Of a stretch of 64,000 nt of DNA, positions 8,805 to 17,908 are shown in pieces; the first letter of the stretch is position 1; the number at the start of each line of letters is the position of its first letter. The DNA comes from Streptomyces kronopolitis (GTDB lineage: Bacteria; Actinomycetota; Actinomycetes; Streptomycetales; Streptomycetaceae). Below the pieces are notes generated by a model. That model was given only the letters and a program-made list of their open reading frames with translations. It was not told the DNA's origin and made no database searches. The position numbers and the translations under genes are program-made. The DNA lies in NCBI RefSeq assembly GCF_014646275.1, contig NZ_BMND01000008.1, positions 124,001 through 188,000 on the forward strand, read 5' to 3'.

Positions 8805-9580
8805 ACGTCGAGGTCCACCACGACCGGCGCGTGGTCCGAGGCGCCCTTGCCCTTGCGCTCCTCGCGGTCCACATAGGCGTCCGACACGGCCTTGGCGAAC
8901 GGCTCGTTGCCGTAGACCAGGTCGATGCGCATCCCGCGGTTCTTGGGGAAGGCGAGCTGGCGGTAGTCCCAATAGGTGTAGGGGTGGTCGTACTTGAGGG
9001 GGCGCGGGACGACGTCCGACAGGCCCGCGTCGCGCAGGGCGGCCAGCGCGGCCCGCTCGGCGGGGGTGACATGGGTGGCGCCCACGAAGGCGGCCGGGTC
9101 CCAGACGTCCTCGTCCGTCGGTGCGACGTTGTAGTCGCCGAGGACCGCGAACGGGCGGGGGCCCGCCGCGTCCTCGGCGACGGCCGTCCGCAGCGCCTCG
9201 AACCAGCCGAGCTTGTACGCGTAGTGCGCGTGGTCGACCTCGCGGCCGTTGGGGACGTAGACCGACCACACCCGGGCCGGGCCGCAGGTCGCCGAGACGG
9301 CCCGCGGCTCCTGCACGCCGTCGTACTCCGGGCCGCCGGGCAGCCCCGTGACGACGTCCTCCAGGCCGACCCTGGACAGCAGGGCCACGCCGTTCCAGCG
9401 GCCGTCGGCGTGCACCGCGGCCTCGTAGCCCAGCTCGCGCAGCGCCTCCCGCGGGAACTGCTCGGCGGTGCACTTGGTCTCCTGGAGGCACAGCACATCC
9501 GTGCCGGAGCTCTCCAGCCAGGCCAGCAGCCTCGGGAGGCGGGCGGTGATCGAATTGACGTTCCAGGTCGCGATGCGCAT
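8801..9580 (-). CDS. xth: exodeoxyribonuclease III
   Basis: A 259-residue ExoIII-type AP endonuclease of DNA base-excision repair. Motifs in order: ATWNVNSI, LCLQETK (metal-binding Glu), VYVPNG with the active-site Tyr, GDYNVAP (Asp and Asn), RIDLVYG and the C-terminal SDHAPVVVDLD with the catalytic His. The length is standard. The start ATG at 9580 begins directly with the MRIATWN strand. It converges on the SGNH esterase gene, and the two stop codons overlap as CTAG. Confidence 0.95.
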   Translation of the reverse strand: MRIATWNVNSITARLPRLLAWLESSGTDVLCLQETKCTAEQFPREALRELGYEAAVHADGRWNGVALLSRVGLEDVVTGLPGGPEYDGVQEPRAVSATCGPARVWSVYVPNGREVDHAHYAYKLGWFEALRTAVAEDAAGPRPFAVLGDYNVAPTDEDVWDPAAFVGATHVTPAERAALAALRDAGLSDVVPRPLKYDHPYTYWDYRQLAFPKNRGMRIDLVYGNEPFAKAVSDAYVDREERKGKGASDHAPVVVDLDV

Positions 9581-9618
9581 GTCTGCCAACCTACAGCGGG
9601 GGACCGACAGCGGGCCCC

Positions 9619-10263
9619 TCAGCCGAGCGCGGTGCCGGTGCCGGGGGTCAGGCGCCCGTGCGCGGTGCCGCCGCCCAGCCTGTCGAGCAGGGAGTCGTAG
9701 ATCGGGCGGGCGTGGTCCTTCAGCAGGCTGTCGTGGATGTCGACGGCCCGCCGCGGCGCCACCTCGCGGACGTAGTCGATGATCTCGGCGATCTTGTTCC
9801 ACGGGGCGTGCACGGGCAGCAGCAGGGTGTCGACGGTGCGGCCCTCGGGGACGGTCAGGGCGTCGCCGGGGTGGAAGACCGTACCGCCGTCGAGGAGGAA
9901 GCCGACATTGGTCACGCGCGGGATGTCGGGGTGGATCACGGCGTGCAGCTGGCCGTGCACCTCCACGTCGAATCCGGCGGCGGTGAAGGTGTCGCCCTCG
10001 CCGACCGTGTGCACCCGGCCGGGGAAGGCGGCCGAGAGCTGCTCGGCGACGCTGGCCAGGGTCCAGATCTCGGCGCCCGGATTCGCCTCCATGCCCGCCC
10101 GCAGCCGGTCCTCGTGGAAGTGGTCGGCGTGCTCGTGCGTGACCAGGATCGCGTCCGCGCCGACGGCCGCGTCCTCCTCGCTGAACACACCCGGGTCGAT
10201 GACCAGCGTCCGCCCGTCCTTCTCCAGCCGGACACAGGCATGCGTCTTCTTCGTGAGTTCCAT
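9619..10263 (-). CDS. MBL-fold metal-dependent hydrolase
   Basis: A 214-residue metallo-beta-lactamase-fold protein of the UlaG/YcfB-like short type. It has the metal motif THEHADHFHED, a later HPGDAL with the bridging Asp, and PVHAPW near the third His. The ATG at 10263 is preferred because AGG lies 8-10 bases upstream; an in-frame ATG at 10272 would add three residues. The substrate is unknown. It is transcribed alone, with about 100 bases to the next gene on the same strand. Confidence 0.85.
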   Translation of the reverse strand: MELTKKTHACVRLEKDGRTLVIDPGVFSEEDAAVGADAILVTHEHADHFHEDRLRAGMEANPGAEIWTLASVAEQLSAAFPGRVHTVGEGDTFTAAGFDVEVHGQLHAVIHPDIPRVTNVGFLLDGGTVFHPGDALTVPEGRTVDTLLLPVHAPWNKIAEIIDYVREVAPRRAVDIHDSLLKDHARPIYDSLLDRLGGGTAHGRLTPGTGTALG

Positions 10264-10373
10264 ACCGGCCATCCTGCCGTGGGGCGCGGCCCGTTGGCAC
10301 GCACGACGGCGCGTCGGGGTACGGCGCGTCCGCCGCGTACGGCGGGGGGTGCCGCCTGCCCGCCGCCGCCCGC

Positions 10374-11666
10374 TCAGGCCTCCGGTGTCGTCTCCTCGCG
10401 GATCACCCGCCGGGCGACCGCGAAGGCGGAGTTCGCCGCCGGCACGCCGCAGTACACGGCGGTGTGCATCAGCACTTCCTTGATCTCCATCGGCGTCAGC
10501 CCGTTGCGCAGGGCCGCGCGGGTGTGCAGCGCCAGCTCATCGTGGTGGCCGCGGGCGACCAGCGCGGTGAGCGTGACGATGCTGCGGGTGCGGCGGTCCA
10601 GGCCCGGCCGGGTCCAGGTCTCGCCCCAGGCGTAGCGGGTGAGGAAGTCCTGGAATTCGCCGGTGAAGTCGTCGGCGGCCGCCTCGACCCGGTCGACATG
10701 GGCGTCGCCGAGCACCTCGCGGCGCACCTTGATGCCCGCCTCGTAGGTGGCGCCGCGGTCCTGCTCCGGCCCCGAGAAACCGGACTCTATGGCGGCGGGC
10801 GGCCCCTGCGGGGGCGGCGGCGGCGCGAGCTGCGGCTTGGGCGCGGAGGCGCCGATCGCGGCCTGCCCACCGGGGCCCGGCTTGTCGTGCCAGGCGGTGG
10901 AGAAGTGCCGGATGAGGAGTTCGGTGACGGCCGAGGGCTGCTCGACGGGCACCAGGTGGGAGGTGCCGGGCACCAGCGCCAGGCTCGCGTCGGGTATGCC
11001 GGCGACGAGGGCGCGGGCGTCGGTGGTCGGGGTGACCTGGTCCTCGGAGCCGACGACGACGAGGGTGGGCACGCCGACCCGGCCGAGGGAGGAGCGTACG
11101 TCGTAGGACGCCAGCGCCTCGCAGGCGGCGATGTAGCAGCCGGGGTCGGTGGTCCGCACCATCTGGACGGCCCACTCGACGATGGCGGGCTGGGCGCCGG
11201 CGAAGGCCTGGGTGAACCAGTGCTCGGGCGCGGTGCGGGCGATCGGGTCGAGCCCGTTGGTGCGGATGACCACGCCGCGCTGGCGCCAGGAGTCGGCGGT
11301 GCCGTAGCGCGACGACGTGGAGACCAGCGCCAGCGAGGTGACCTGGTGCGGCCGGGTGAGCGCGAGCTGGGTGCCGATGGCCCCGCCGATGCTGCAGCCG
11401 GCGTAGCCGAAGCGGTCCACGCCCAGGGCGTCGAGGGTGGCCATCAGCCGGTCGGCCAGCTCCGCGACGGAGGACGCCGCGTGGGCGGGGGATCCCCCGT
11501 GCCCGGGCAGGTCGAACCGGATGACGCGCCAGTGGCGGGTCAGCTCGGGAATTTGCCGGTCCCACATGTGCCACGTGGTCCCGAGCGCGGCGCCCAGTAC
11601 GAGTACGGGGGCGTCCTCCGGCCCGTCACAGCGGTATTGCAGGTGCCTCGGTGGTGTCTCGCTCAC
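10374..11666 (-). CDS. pcaL: 3-oxoadipate enol-lactonase / 4-carboxymuconolactone decarboxylase fusion (PcaL)
   Basis: A bifunctional beta-ketoadipate pathway enzyme of 430 residues. The N-terminal 260 residues are an alpha/beta hydrolase (HG-like GAALGT, nucleophile elbow GCSIGG, late Asp in GSEDQVTP and His in GTSHLVP). A Pro/Ala linker follows. The C-terminal 130 residues are a carboxymuconolactone decarboxylase domain with DRRTRSIVTLTAL and HTRAALRNGLTP. Together they convert carboxymuconolactone to 3-oxoadipate. The GTG at 11666 has GAGAGGG eight bases upstream. No other pca gene is in the window, which is unusual because pcaL normally sits in a protocatechuate operon. Confidence 0.85.
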   Translation of the reverse strand: MSETPPRHLQYRCDGPEDAPVLVLGAALGTTWHMWDRQIPELTRHWRVIRFDLPGHGGSPAHAASSVAELADRLMATLDALGVDRFGYAGCSIGGAIGTQLALTRPHQVTSLALVSTSSRYGTADSWRQRGVVIRTNGLDPIARTAPEHWFTQAFAGAQPAIVEWAVQMVRTTDPGCYIAACEALASYDVRSSLGRVGVPTLVVVGSEDQVTPTTDARALVAGIPDASLALVPGTSHLVPVEQPSAVTELLIRHFSTAWHDKPGPGGQAAIGASAPKPQLAPPPPPQGPPAAIESGFSGPEQDRGATYEAGIKVRREVLGDAHVDRVEAAADDFTGEFQDFLTRYAWGETWTRPGLDRRTRSIVTLTALVARGHHDELALHTRAALRNGLTPMEIKEVLMHTAVYCGVPAANSAFAVARRVIREETTPEA

Positions 11667-12066
11667 CCGCCAGACCCTCTCACATATCACAAAAACTCAC
11701 GTCGGCGGGGCGAATTTAGCGGGTTTCGCTACCTCTCGCCACGACAGATGCGGTACGGGACCCCGCGAGGCTCCAAGGGCCCGCCTCCGGCACACCCCCG
11801 ACGCCTCTCGGGTGCGGCCCGTTCCGCCGAGGGCCGCGCCTGACGAGCCGCGCGCCCCCTCCCCTCCCCGCCCCCGGCGTTAGGCGGCCGTTAGCGGAGC
11901 GTCAGCTTCTCGATAGTGACCCGGACCACAGTGGGTGAGCGATAGGGCGGAACGCCGACGCCGCACCCTGCGCACTCCCGCACACCACGCGTCACGCAGG
12001 ACCTGCACACGACGAGCGTCAACCTGCGGCGCCCAGACGCCACTTGGGATACGAGAGGTCTGCCGG
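11667..12066. other. gene-free 400-bp divergent intergenic region
   Basis: It separates the PcaL gene from the small anchored-protein gene. AT-richer patches near 11680-11725 and 11920-11955 could hold the two promoters. I see no strong hairpin, small gene or repeat. Confidence 0.5.
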
Positions 12067-12372
12067 ATGAAGATTCGTCGCGCCCTGACCGCCGCCGCGG
12101 CGGCTGCCGTGCTCGCGCCCGCCGCCGTACTGGCCGCACCCGCTGCCACGTCCGCAACGGGGCCGGTGTCCTCGTCCGGCCCCGGCCCCGGCCCCGGCCC
12201 CGGCCCCGGCCCGCAGGGCGGTGCCCATCTCGCCGTCACCGGCTCCTCGTCCACGCTCCCGGCGATCGCTCTCATCGGCGGGGCCGCGATGCTGGTCGGA
12301 GCGGGTTCGGTGCTCGGCGCGCGCCGCCGGAGGGGCGCGGCCGGTCCGGACTCCACGGACGGCACCGAGTAA
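12067..12372 (+). CDS. minimal LAxTG sortase-anchored surface protein
   Basis: A 101-residue protein made only of export and anchoring parts. It has a signal peptide (residues 1-28), a Gly-Pro repeat at about 38-49, the sorting motif LAVTG at 55-59, a hydrophobic helix at 64-85 and an ARRRR stop-transfer. LAxTG is the motif used by class E sortases of Streptomyces. No folded domain is present, so it may be a wall-anchored spacer or the remnant of a larger protein. The ATG at 12067 follows GAGAGG at good spacing. Confidence 0.75.
   Translation: MKIRRALTAAAAAAVLAPAAVLAAPAATSATGPVSSSGPGPGPGPGPGPQGGAHLAVTGSSSTLPAIALIGGAAMLVGAGSVLGARRRRGAAGPDSTDGTE
12178..12212. repeat. hexanucleotide tandem repeat coding for Gly-Pro
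   Basis: The six-base unit CCCGGC is repeated about five and a half times and encodes the Gly-Pro spacer of the anchored protein. Such a tract can change length by slippage, giving spacers of different size. Confidence 0.8.
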
Positions 12373-12492
12373 GTCCCATTATTTCCCTCAAAAGACCAGT
12401 CAGCCCAGGGATCCACGGCCTCGGCACCCCATGACACGGGGGACGAAGGCTCCAGGAATCCGTCCAATCCGACCAACCGGAAAGAGACCTTC

Positions 12493-13089
12493 ATGAAACT
12501 GCGCCGCGCTCTGTCCGTCTCGGCCGCGACGGCCGCCCTGCTCCCCCTGGCGATGGCCGCCGCGCCCGCCTCCCAGGCGGCCTCCGCCGCGAAACTCCCG
12601 GAGTGCTCCGAGGTCAGCAACGGGCAGTACGAGAACAACGTCTTAGTGGGGCGTGTCGTCGGCATACCCGCGTCGATCACTCTCGGCACGCACTGGACGA
12701 CCTACACCGCCACCCTCACCAACACCTCGGCGAAGGAGCTGAGGTCGTTCGACGTCAGCGCCGAGCTGGGCAGTTACGTCTACAACGAGGGCGAGCGCGA
12801 CCTGAGCCCGTACGGCGATCTGCAGTACTGGGACACCTCGCAGCGCGCCTGGAAGACGCTGCGCCGGGCCAACGGAAGCGCCGGCGGCACCCTCCCCGCC
12901 CCGAGGACCCTGAAGCCCCGCGAGTCCGTCCACGCGCAGCTGCGGTTCAGGGTGCGCAAGGACCTGCCCCTGGACCACGCGTACGACGCGTTCACCGGCC
13001 TCACCGGTACATTCGCGGACCGCTACCACGGCACGAACTGCACCTCCGACGGCGTTGCCCTGGGCGGGTTCTCCCCCCGCGAGGGCTGA
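12493..13089 (+). CDS. secreted protein of unknown function with a TTA codon
   Basis: A 198-residue protein with a clear signal peptide ending near SQAASA (about residue 32). The mature part has two cysteines (CSE near residue 36 and NCTS near 182) that could pair. Its middle (TATLTNTSAKELRSFDVSAELG) looks like an immunoglobulin-like sandwich of the kind found on cell-wall proteins. I do not recognise a named family. Codon 51 is TTA (12643-12645), rare in Streptomyces and read by the bldA tRNA, so expression may be tied to development. It follows the LAxTG gene by 120 bases and starts with the same MKxRRAL signal. Confidence 0.75.
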   Translation: MKLRRALSVSAATAALLPLAMAAAPASQAASAAKLPECSEVSNGQYENNVLVGRVVGIPASITLGTHWTTYTATLTNTSAKELRSFDVSAELGSYVYNEGERDLSPYGDLQYWDTSQRAWKTLRRANGSAGGTLPAPRTLKPRESVHAQLRFRVRKDLPLDHAYDAFTGLTGTFADRYHGTNCTSDGVALGGFSPREG

Positions 13090-13096
13090 AACCCGC

Positions 13097-13133
13097 GGGG
13101 CTGCCGCCTTCGGGTCACGACGGCGGCAGCCCC
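13097..13133. terminator. bidirectional terminator hairpin
   Basis: A perfect 12-bp stem (13097-13108 with 13122-13133) and 13-base loop, eight bases after the secreted-protein stop and 12 bases before the stop of the convergent frameshifted gene. Confidence 0.75.
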
Positions 13134-13145
13134 TGGAATCGGTCC

Positions 13146-14572
13146 TCAGCTGGTCATTGTGACTGCGGGCGGGGACCAGGTGCCGTCGAGGACGGCGGAC
13201 TCGGGCCGGTACATGCGCAGGATCATGGAGAACCGGCCGCTCGGTGCGGGGAGCCAGTTGGACCGCTTGCCCGCCGGGGCGTCGTGCTGGAGGTAGATGT
13301 CCGTGGAACCGTCGCTGTTGCGGACCGGCTTGACGGCGTGTCCGACCTCGTAGCGGTGGATCGGGTTGCGGACCAGGAAGCCGTCCGGGTCGTACATCGT
13401 GAGCGACCAGAAGGCCTTCACCGGCGGGGTCTGCCCCGGGGCGAAGTGGAGGACATACGCTTGGCTCCGGTCAGCGGCCTGCCTCGGCTGTCGGTGCGGA
13501 CGATCGGATAGACGGCGTCCTGGGGGAGGTTGGCGCCGAGCCCCTGCCAGGCGGTGGTCGCGCGCAGCAGGTAGTGGGTGCCGTAGTCACCCAGGTTGAG
13601 CGAGACCCGCCAGCCGTTCACGTCGTTCCCGGACGTGGCGAGCGCGGCCTTGATCTTCTTCTGGGCCGCGGGGACGGCCTGGCGCAAGGCTTGTGCCGTG
13701 GCGGGGCCCTTGGCGTTGATGTCGAACGGCCGGCCGGGGACGATGCCCAAGCGGGCCAGGGTGGCCACCATCGGAGCGTCCTTCTTGGCGGGCGGGTTGT
13801 CGGCCATGGACGAGGCGACTTGGGAGAAGAACGTCTGCGCGTCCATGCCGGCGACGCGGGCGGCCGGCGAGGTGGCGGGGGCGTCCGGGTCGACGTGGCC
13901 CGGCCGCGGGGTGTGGTGGTGGCCGTGGTCGCGGAGCGGCGTGAGGGTGTAGTGGCGCACCAGATCCTTGACCGCGGGCAGGTCGGAGGGGCCGTTGAAC
14001 TGGGTGCGGCCGAGGATCCACGCGGTCCGGGTGGGCGACTTGATCTGCTTGACTCCGGCAGGCAGTCGGCCGTGCCAGCCGGGGCCGGTGACGGCGAAGT
14101 CGCCCGCCTTGCTGCCGGTGGTACGGGTCCCCGGCGAGGCGAAGACATCGGTCCAGGCACTGAGCATCGGCATCATGAAGTACCGGCCCTTGGTGGCCGG
14201 CACATGGAGCACGACCGGCCCCTTCTTCAGGTCCAGCCACGCCGAGGTGTAGAGGGTGTCGACGTTCGGGGCCACCACGGTGTGGAACTCCGGGCCGGGA
14301 GCCCGGTCCGCCTTGGCGAACTGGTTCACCGGTGCCCGCAGGGTCGCCGGGTCGGGCTTGCGGACGTTGGTGGACGCCTGCTCGGTGGCGCGCGCCAGGA
14401 CCAACGGGTAGCCGTAGACATAGGCCTTGACCGCGTCGGCGGTGGTGGCGGGCGAGGGTGCCGGGTGTGCCGTGCTCGCCCGGGCTGCTGCCACCGGCGC
14501 TGCGGACAGGGCGAGCACGGCCGCCCCCACACCGGCGGCACCCCAGCGGCGGAGTCGTCGCGTTGCGTTCAT
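13146..14572 (-). pseudogene. secreted DUF1254/DUF1214 protein interrupted by a frameshift
   Basis: Residues from 14572 give a signal peptide and a DUF1254 domain (YVYGYPLVLARATEQ, APNVDTLYTSAWLDL, GRYFMMPMLSAW), then most of DUF1214. After TGAKR, near 13458-13459, the frame runs into an early stop at 13418. Adding one base restores YVLHFAPGQTPPVKAFWSL and continues in frame to 13146 with NPIHRY and a normal C-terminus. So one base is missing in the Arg codon. It is either a recent mutation or a sequencing error. Intact members are exported proteins of unknown enzymatic role. It is divergent from the PucR-like regulator, its probable controller. Confidence 0.85.
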
Positions 14573-14741
14573 GAAGGTTGTTCCTCACAAGCTGTGGTCC
14601 GGGTTGACGGCCTGATGCGGGTGAGCCGGCCGGGCCGGCACCACGCAGCACAAGGTCAGGTCGCTCTCGCCTCACTGTCGTCCCACCGACCGGCCGCGAC
14701 AATCGGTCCGCAGGACACGCCGGACGGCCTATCGTTGTGAC

Positions 14742-15965
14742 GTGCCACAACCCAGCGCGTCACCGACCGGGGCCCCCGAGCCGGACGAGGACATCCGCGA
14801 GAACATCCACGAGGGCATCCGCGCGCAGGTGGTCCGGATGGCCGCCCGAGTCGAACCCCGGATCAACCACCTGGCCAGGCTGGCCGTCGAGCGCCAGCGG
14901 GCCGAGGTCCCCGGCTTCGACCGACTCCCGGACGACATGCAGGATCTGGAGATCGCCTCGGCCGCCCGCCACACCTTCCGCGGCTTCCTCCGCGGCGTGC
15001 AGGGCCTCGCCGACACCGACGCCGAGGTACTGCGGGAACGTGCCACCCAGCGCGCCGCGGAAGGCGTCCATCTGACCGGGCTGCTCAGGGCGTACCACGT
15101 CGGCGCAGAGGTGGTCGCGGACGCGCTGTCGGCCGCCGCCCGCCCCGGGGAGGAGGCCGCCCTGCTGTGGCTCACCCGCCGGCTGTTCACCACGGTCAAC
15201 TGCCTGGCCGAGCAGGCCACCGAGGCGTATCTGCTGGGGCTGGCCGGCCGGCAGGCGGCGGGACGGGAACTGGCCGCGGCGCTGCTCCGCGGTGACGCGC
15301 CGCAGGAGGTGGCCGCCCGCTGCGGACTGCCCCTCGAACCCGGCTACCTCGTGCTCAGCGTCCGCGCCCCGGTGGCGCAGGAGCCGGTGGCCGCGCGGCG
15401 ATTGCTCCACCAGGTCCTGATCCGGCTCGCGCCCGCCGCGGACGGCCGCGCGCTCAGCCTGCCGAACGAACAGGGCGGCCATGTCCTGCTCCCCCTCGGC
15501 ACACCCCACGCCGACCTCGTCCGGCACCTGTCCACCGGCCTGTCCCGCCCAGTGATCGCGGGAGCCGCCCTCGCGGCCACCCCGGAGGACGTGCCCGCCG
15601 CCGCCGAACAGGCGCACCGGATCGCCGCCATCGCCCGCACCCCCGGCGTGTACCGGCTCCAGGACGTACTCCTCGACTACCACCTGGCCGGCTCCCGGGA
15701 CAGCGCCACCGAACTGGCCGCGCTGCTGCACCCCTTGGAGGCCCACGCGGGTCTGATCGAGGCCGTCGCCGCCTACCTCGACTGCGACCTCGACCGACGC
15801 CGTACGGCCCGGGCGCTCAGCGTCCACCCCAACACCGTCGACAACCGCCTCGCCCGCGCCGCCCAACTCACCGGCCTGGACCCGCACACCACACACGGCG
15901 TACAGCTCTTCGGCGCCGCCCTCACCCTCCGCCGACTCGCCGAGGTCCCGGCCGCCCCGGGATGA
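14742..15965 (+). CDS. PucR/CdaR-type transcriptional regulator
   Basis: A 407-residue regulator. Residues 20-160 form an all-helical sensor region, the middle a GGDEF-like degenerate domain, and the C-terminus the PucR helix-turn-helix (RRRTARALSVHPNTVDNRLARA). This layout is common in Streptomyces regulators placed divergently to their targets. Here the neighbour is the DUF1254 gene, 169 bases away. No Shine-Dalgarno is visible before the GTG. A TATCGT hexamer ends six bases upstream, so the message may be leaderless. Confidence 0.8.
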   Translation: MPQPSASPTGAPEPDEDIRENIHEGIRAQVVRMAARVEPRINHLARLAVERQRAEVPGFDRLPDDMQDLEIASAARHTFRGFLRGVQGLADTDAEVLRERATQRAAEGVHLTGLLRAYHVGAEVVADALSAAARPGEEAALLWLTRRLFTTVNCLAEQATEAYLLGLAGRQAAGRELAAALLRGDAPQEVAARCGLPLEPGYLVLSVRAPVAQEPVAARRLLHQVLIRLAPAADGRALSLPNEQGGHVLLPLGTPHADLVRHLSTGLSRPVIAGAALAATPEDVPAAAEQAHRIAAIARTPGVYRLQDVLLDYHLAGSRDSATELAALLHPLEAHAGLIEAVAAYLDCDLDRRRTARALSVHPNTVDNRLARAAQLTGLDPHTTHGVQLFGAALTLRRLAEVPAAPG

Positions 15966-16051
15966 CGACGCACGGCCGGGCGGACCCCGAGACCACCTGA
16001 CCCTGACGCGAACACCCCGTCACCTCGCACGCATCGGCCACCTCTCGGCCG

Positions 16052-17500
16052 CTAGGGGCGTCCGAGGAGTTGGCTGCCGGCCGTGGTGTCGGTGCGGGCG
16101 GTGAAGTAGTCGGTGAAGGCCTGGACGAATTCGTCCTCGGTGATGCGGCCGTCGCCATCATGGTCGAGCTGGCGGAAGCCGTGGTTGAGCTCGGCGGGGT
16201 GGACCCGGGAGCCGCCGAAGACCGTGCGGTACTCATCGGCGCACAGGTGTCCGCTGCCGTCGGCGTCCACGGCGTGGAAGATCGCCCGCACCGCGACCAG
16301 CACACCCTGTTCGAGGTAGCCCGGCCCGGCGTCGATCCCGGTGAGCATGGCGGTGACGAACTCCTCGCAGCTCACCTGACCGTCGCCGTCCGCGTCCATG
16401 CCGGCCCGCAGGTGCTGCCACCAGGTCTCGAAGGCGGCGTAGACGCGGGCTTCGCGCTCCGGGGTGAGTTCGAGCGGCCAGCACACGTTGTGCGCCATGG
16501 CCTGCAAGTCGGCCGAGCTGACGCGGCCGTCGCCGGTCTGGTCGAGGACCTGGTGGAAGAAGGTCCGCAGCCGCGCCGGGCGGGAATCGGCACGCTTGCG
16601 GCGGCGCGGTGCGGGAATCCGGACCGGCCGCGTCGCCGATGGACGGTCGGAGGAGGCGGTGGAGTCAGTGGCAGGCTGCGGAGTCGGGGAGTTGCCCGCC
16701 GGTGAGGTGCGGTAGCGGCGCTCCTCGGGCAGCGCGTTCATCAGCACCCGCATGCCACGGTGCAGGAGGAAGGACAGCAGGGCCGCGCGGCGGGTGCGGC
16801 GCAGGCGGAAGCGCTCGCGGAAGGCTTCCGGCAGGTCCGCGACGGTCAGCGCACCGATCGCGTGGGCGGCCACCGTGCGCACCAGCGGCCAGGCCGGCTT
16901 CAGACGGCCGAGGCGGCGGGGTGCGGGTGCCTGCCGGAGCATGTCGAAGAGCAGGTAGCGCACGGGTTCGCTGTATTCGAGGCGCTCGCGGATCGTGCGG
17001 TCCATGTACGCGGGCACGTCGGCGGCGGTGGCCGGGAACAGGTCGTCGGCGAGGTCGAACTCGGCACACACCGCGCGGAACTCCCCGTACATCCGCTCCA
17101 GTTCGGACGGCGCCAGCGGGCGCCCGGACAACTCCCGCATCGCCGTCATGCACTCGTACAGGGTGACCAGTACCCACACCCGCACCGCCGGATCCGACGC
17201 GGTGAACGCCCGGCCCTGCTCGTCGGTCCCGGCCAGCCGGCGGTGCGTGCGCTCCAGACGGGCGACCTCACGGCGCAGCCCCTCACGGTCGGAGAAGAAC
17301 AGCCGCCGCCCGCTGTCCATGGTGTGCTCGACACGCCGCCACGGATGCGCACGGTAGGTGGAGAACCGATCCATCCCGGCGGCCACCGCCGGATCCGCGG
17401 TCTGGAGCACCAGCAGCCGCCACGCCACCAACCCGATCCGCCACTCCCCCAACGTGCGACGCAACAACGAATCAGGACCGGGAAGTTCAACGGCAGCCAC
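16052..17500 (-). CDS. MpaB-type (DUF2236) oxygenase domain fused to four EF-hands
   Basis: A 482-residue protein in two parts. Residues about 10-255 are helical and carry HPWRRVEHT, VRVWVLVTLYECM and RERLEYSEPVRYLLFDM, the pattern of the MpaB/latex-clearing-protein oxygenase family. A Pro/Ser-rich, very basic linker covers 265-310. Residues 312-470 hold four calcium loops at about 320-331 (DQTGDGRVSSAD), 369-380 (DADGDGQVSCEE), 412-423 (DADGSGHLCADE) and 446-457 (DHDGDGRITEDE), arranged as in calerythrin-like proteins. It has no signal peptide. GTG at 17500 follows GAGGAGAGG. A calcium-controlled haem enzyme is the simplest inference, but the substrate is unknown. Confidence 0.8.
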   Translation of the reverse strand: MAAVELPGPDSLLRRTLGEWRIGLVAWRLLVLQTADPAVAAGMDRFSTYRAHPWRRVEHTMDSGRRLFFSDREGLRREVARLERTHRRLAGTDEQGRAFTASDPAVRVWVLVTLYECMTAMRELSGRPLAPSELERMYGEFRAVCAEFDLADDLFPATAADVPAYMDRTIRERLEYSEPVRYLLFDMLRQAPAPRRLGRLKPAWPLVRTVAAHAIGALTVADLPEAFRERFRLRRTRRAALLSFLLHRGMRVLMNALPEERRYRTSPAGNSPTPQPATDSTASSDRPSATRPVRIPAPRRRKRADSRPARLRTFFHQVLDQTGDGRVSSADLQAMAHNVCWPLELTPEREARVYAAFETWWQHLRAGMDADGDGQVSCEEFVTAMLTGIDAGPGYLEQGVLVAVRAIFHAVDADGSGHLCADEYRTVFGGSRVHPAELNHGFRQLDHDGDGRITEDEFVQAFTDYFTARTDTTAGSQLLGRP

Positions 17501-17908
17501 GGCGACCTCTCCTCAAGCACGCGTACAGAGATGACCAGCGGACTCCCGAAGAGCGATCATCCGCCAATCCGCCCGGCCCAACGCCCCTGCCGACCCCCGG
17601 GAGCGGCCGAACTCCCGAATTCACCCATCCGGGAGCCGTCGCGATCAGGTGCCGACAGCGGATGACTGCGGCCCGATCCGGACTGGGCGAAGCCTCCGCG
17701 GTTCTTAGGACGCGCCTGCGACGCAATACCCCGAAAGAGCGAAGCGCGCTGTTCGAGTACCCATGGGCGTCCGCAGGCCAACCCCCGCACACCCCACACC
17801 CGAGACCAGAACATGCGTTCAACATCTGCCTCCGCTGCACCCGTTACGGGGCACGATCCGGGGCTGTTCTTAGAGCACCTGTACTCATCGCGCTCTCTCG
17901 GAGGAACC
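17501..17908. other. 408-bp divergent intergenic region before the peptide operon
   Basis: It separates the EF-hand gene from the coupled operon beginning at 17909. It is less GC-rich than its surroundings and contains no convincing gene. An ATG at 17813 is in frame with the 51-residue peptide but lacks a ribosome site. The operon promoter is expected here; I could not assign hexamers with confidence. Confidence 0.5.

Noticed and set aside
13418..14572. Treating the two DUF1254/DUF1214 pieces as two genes
   Set aside because: The second piece starts in the middle of a conserved domain and the frame can be rejoined by one base.
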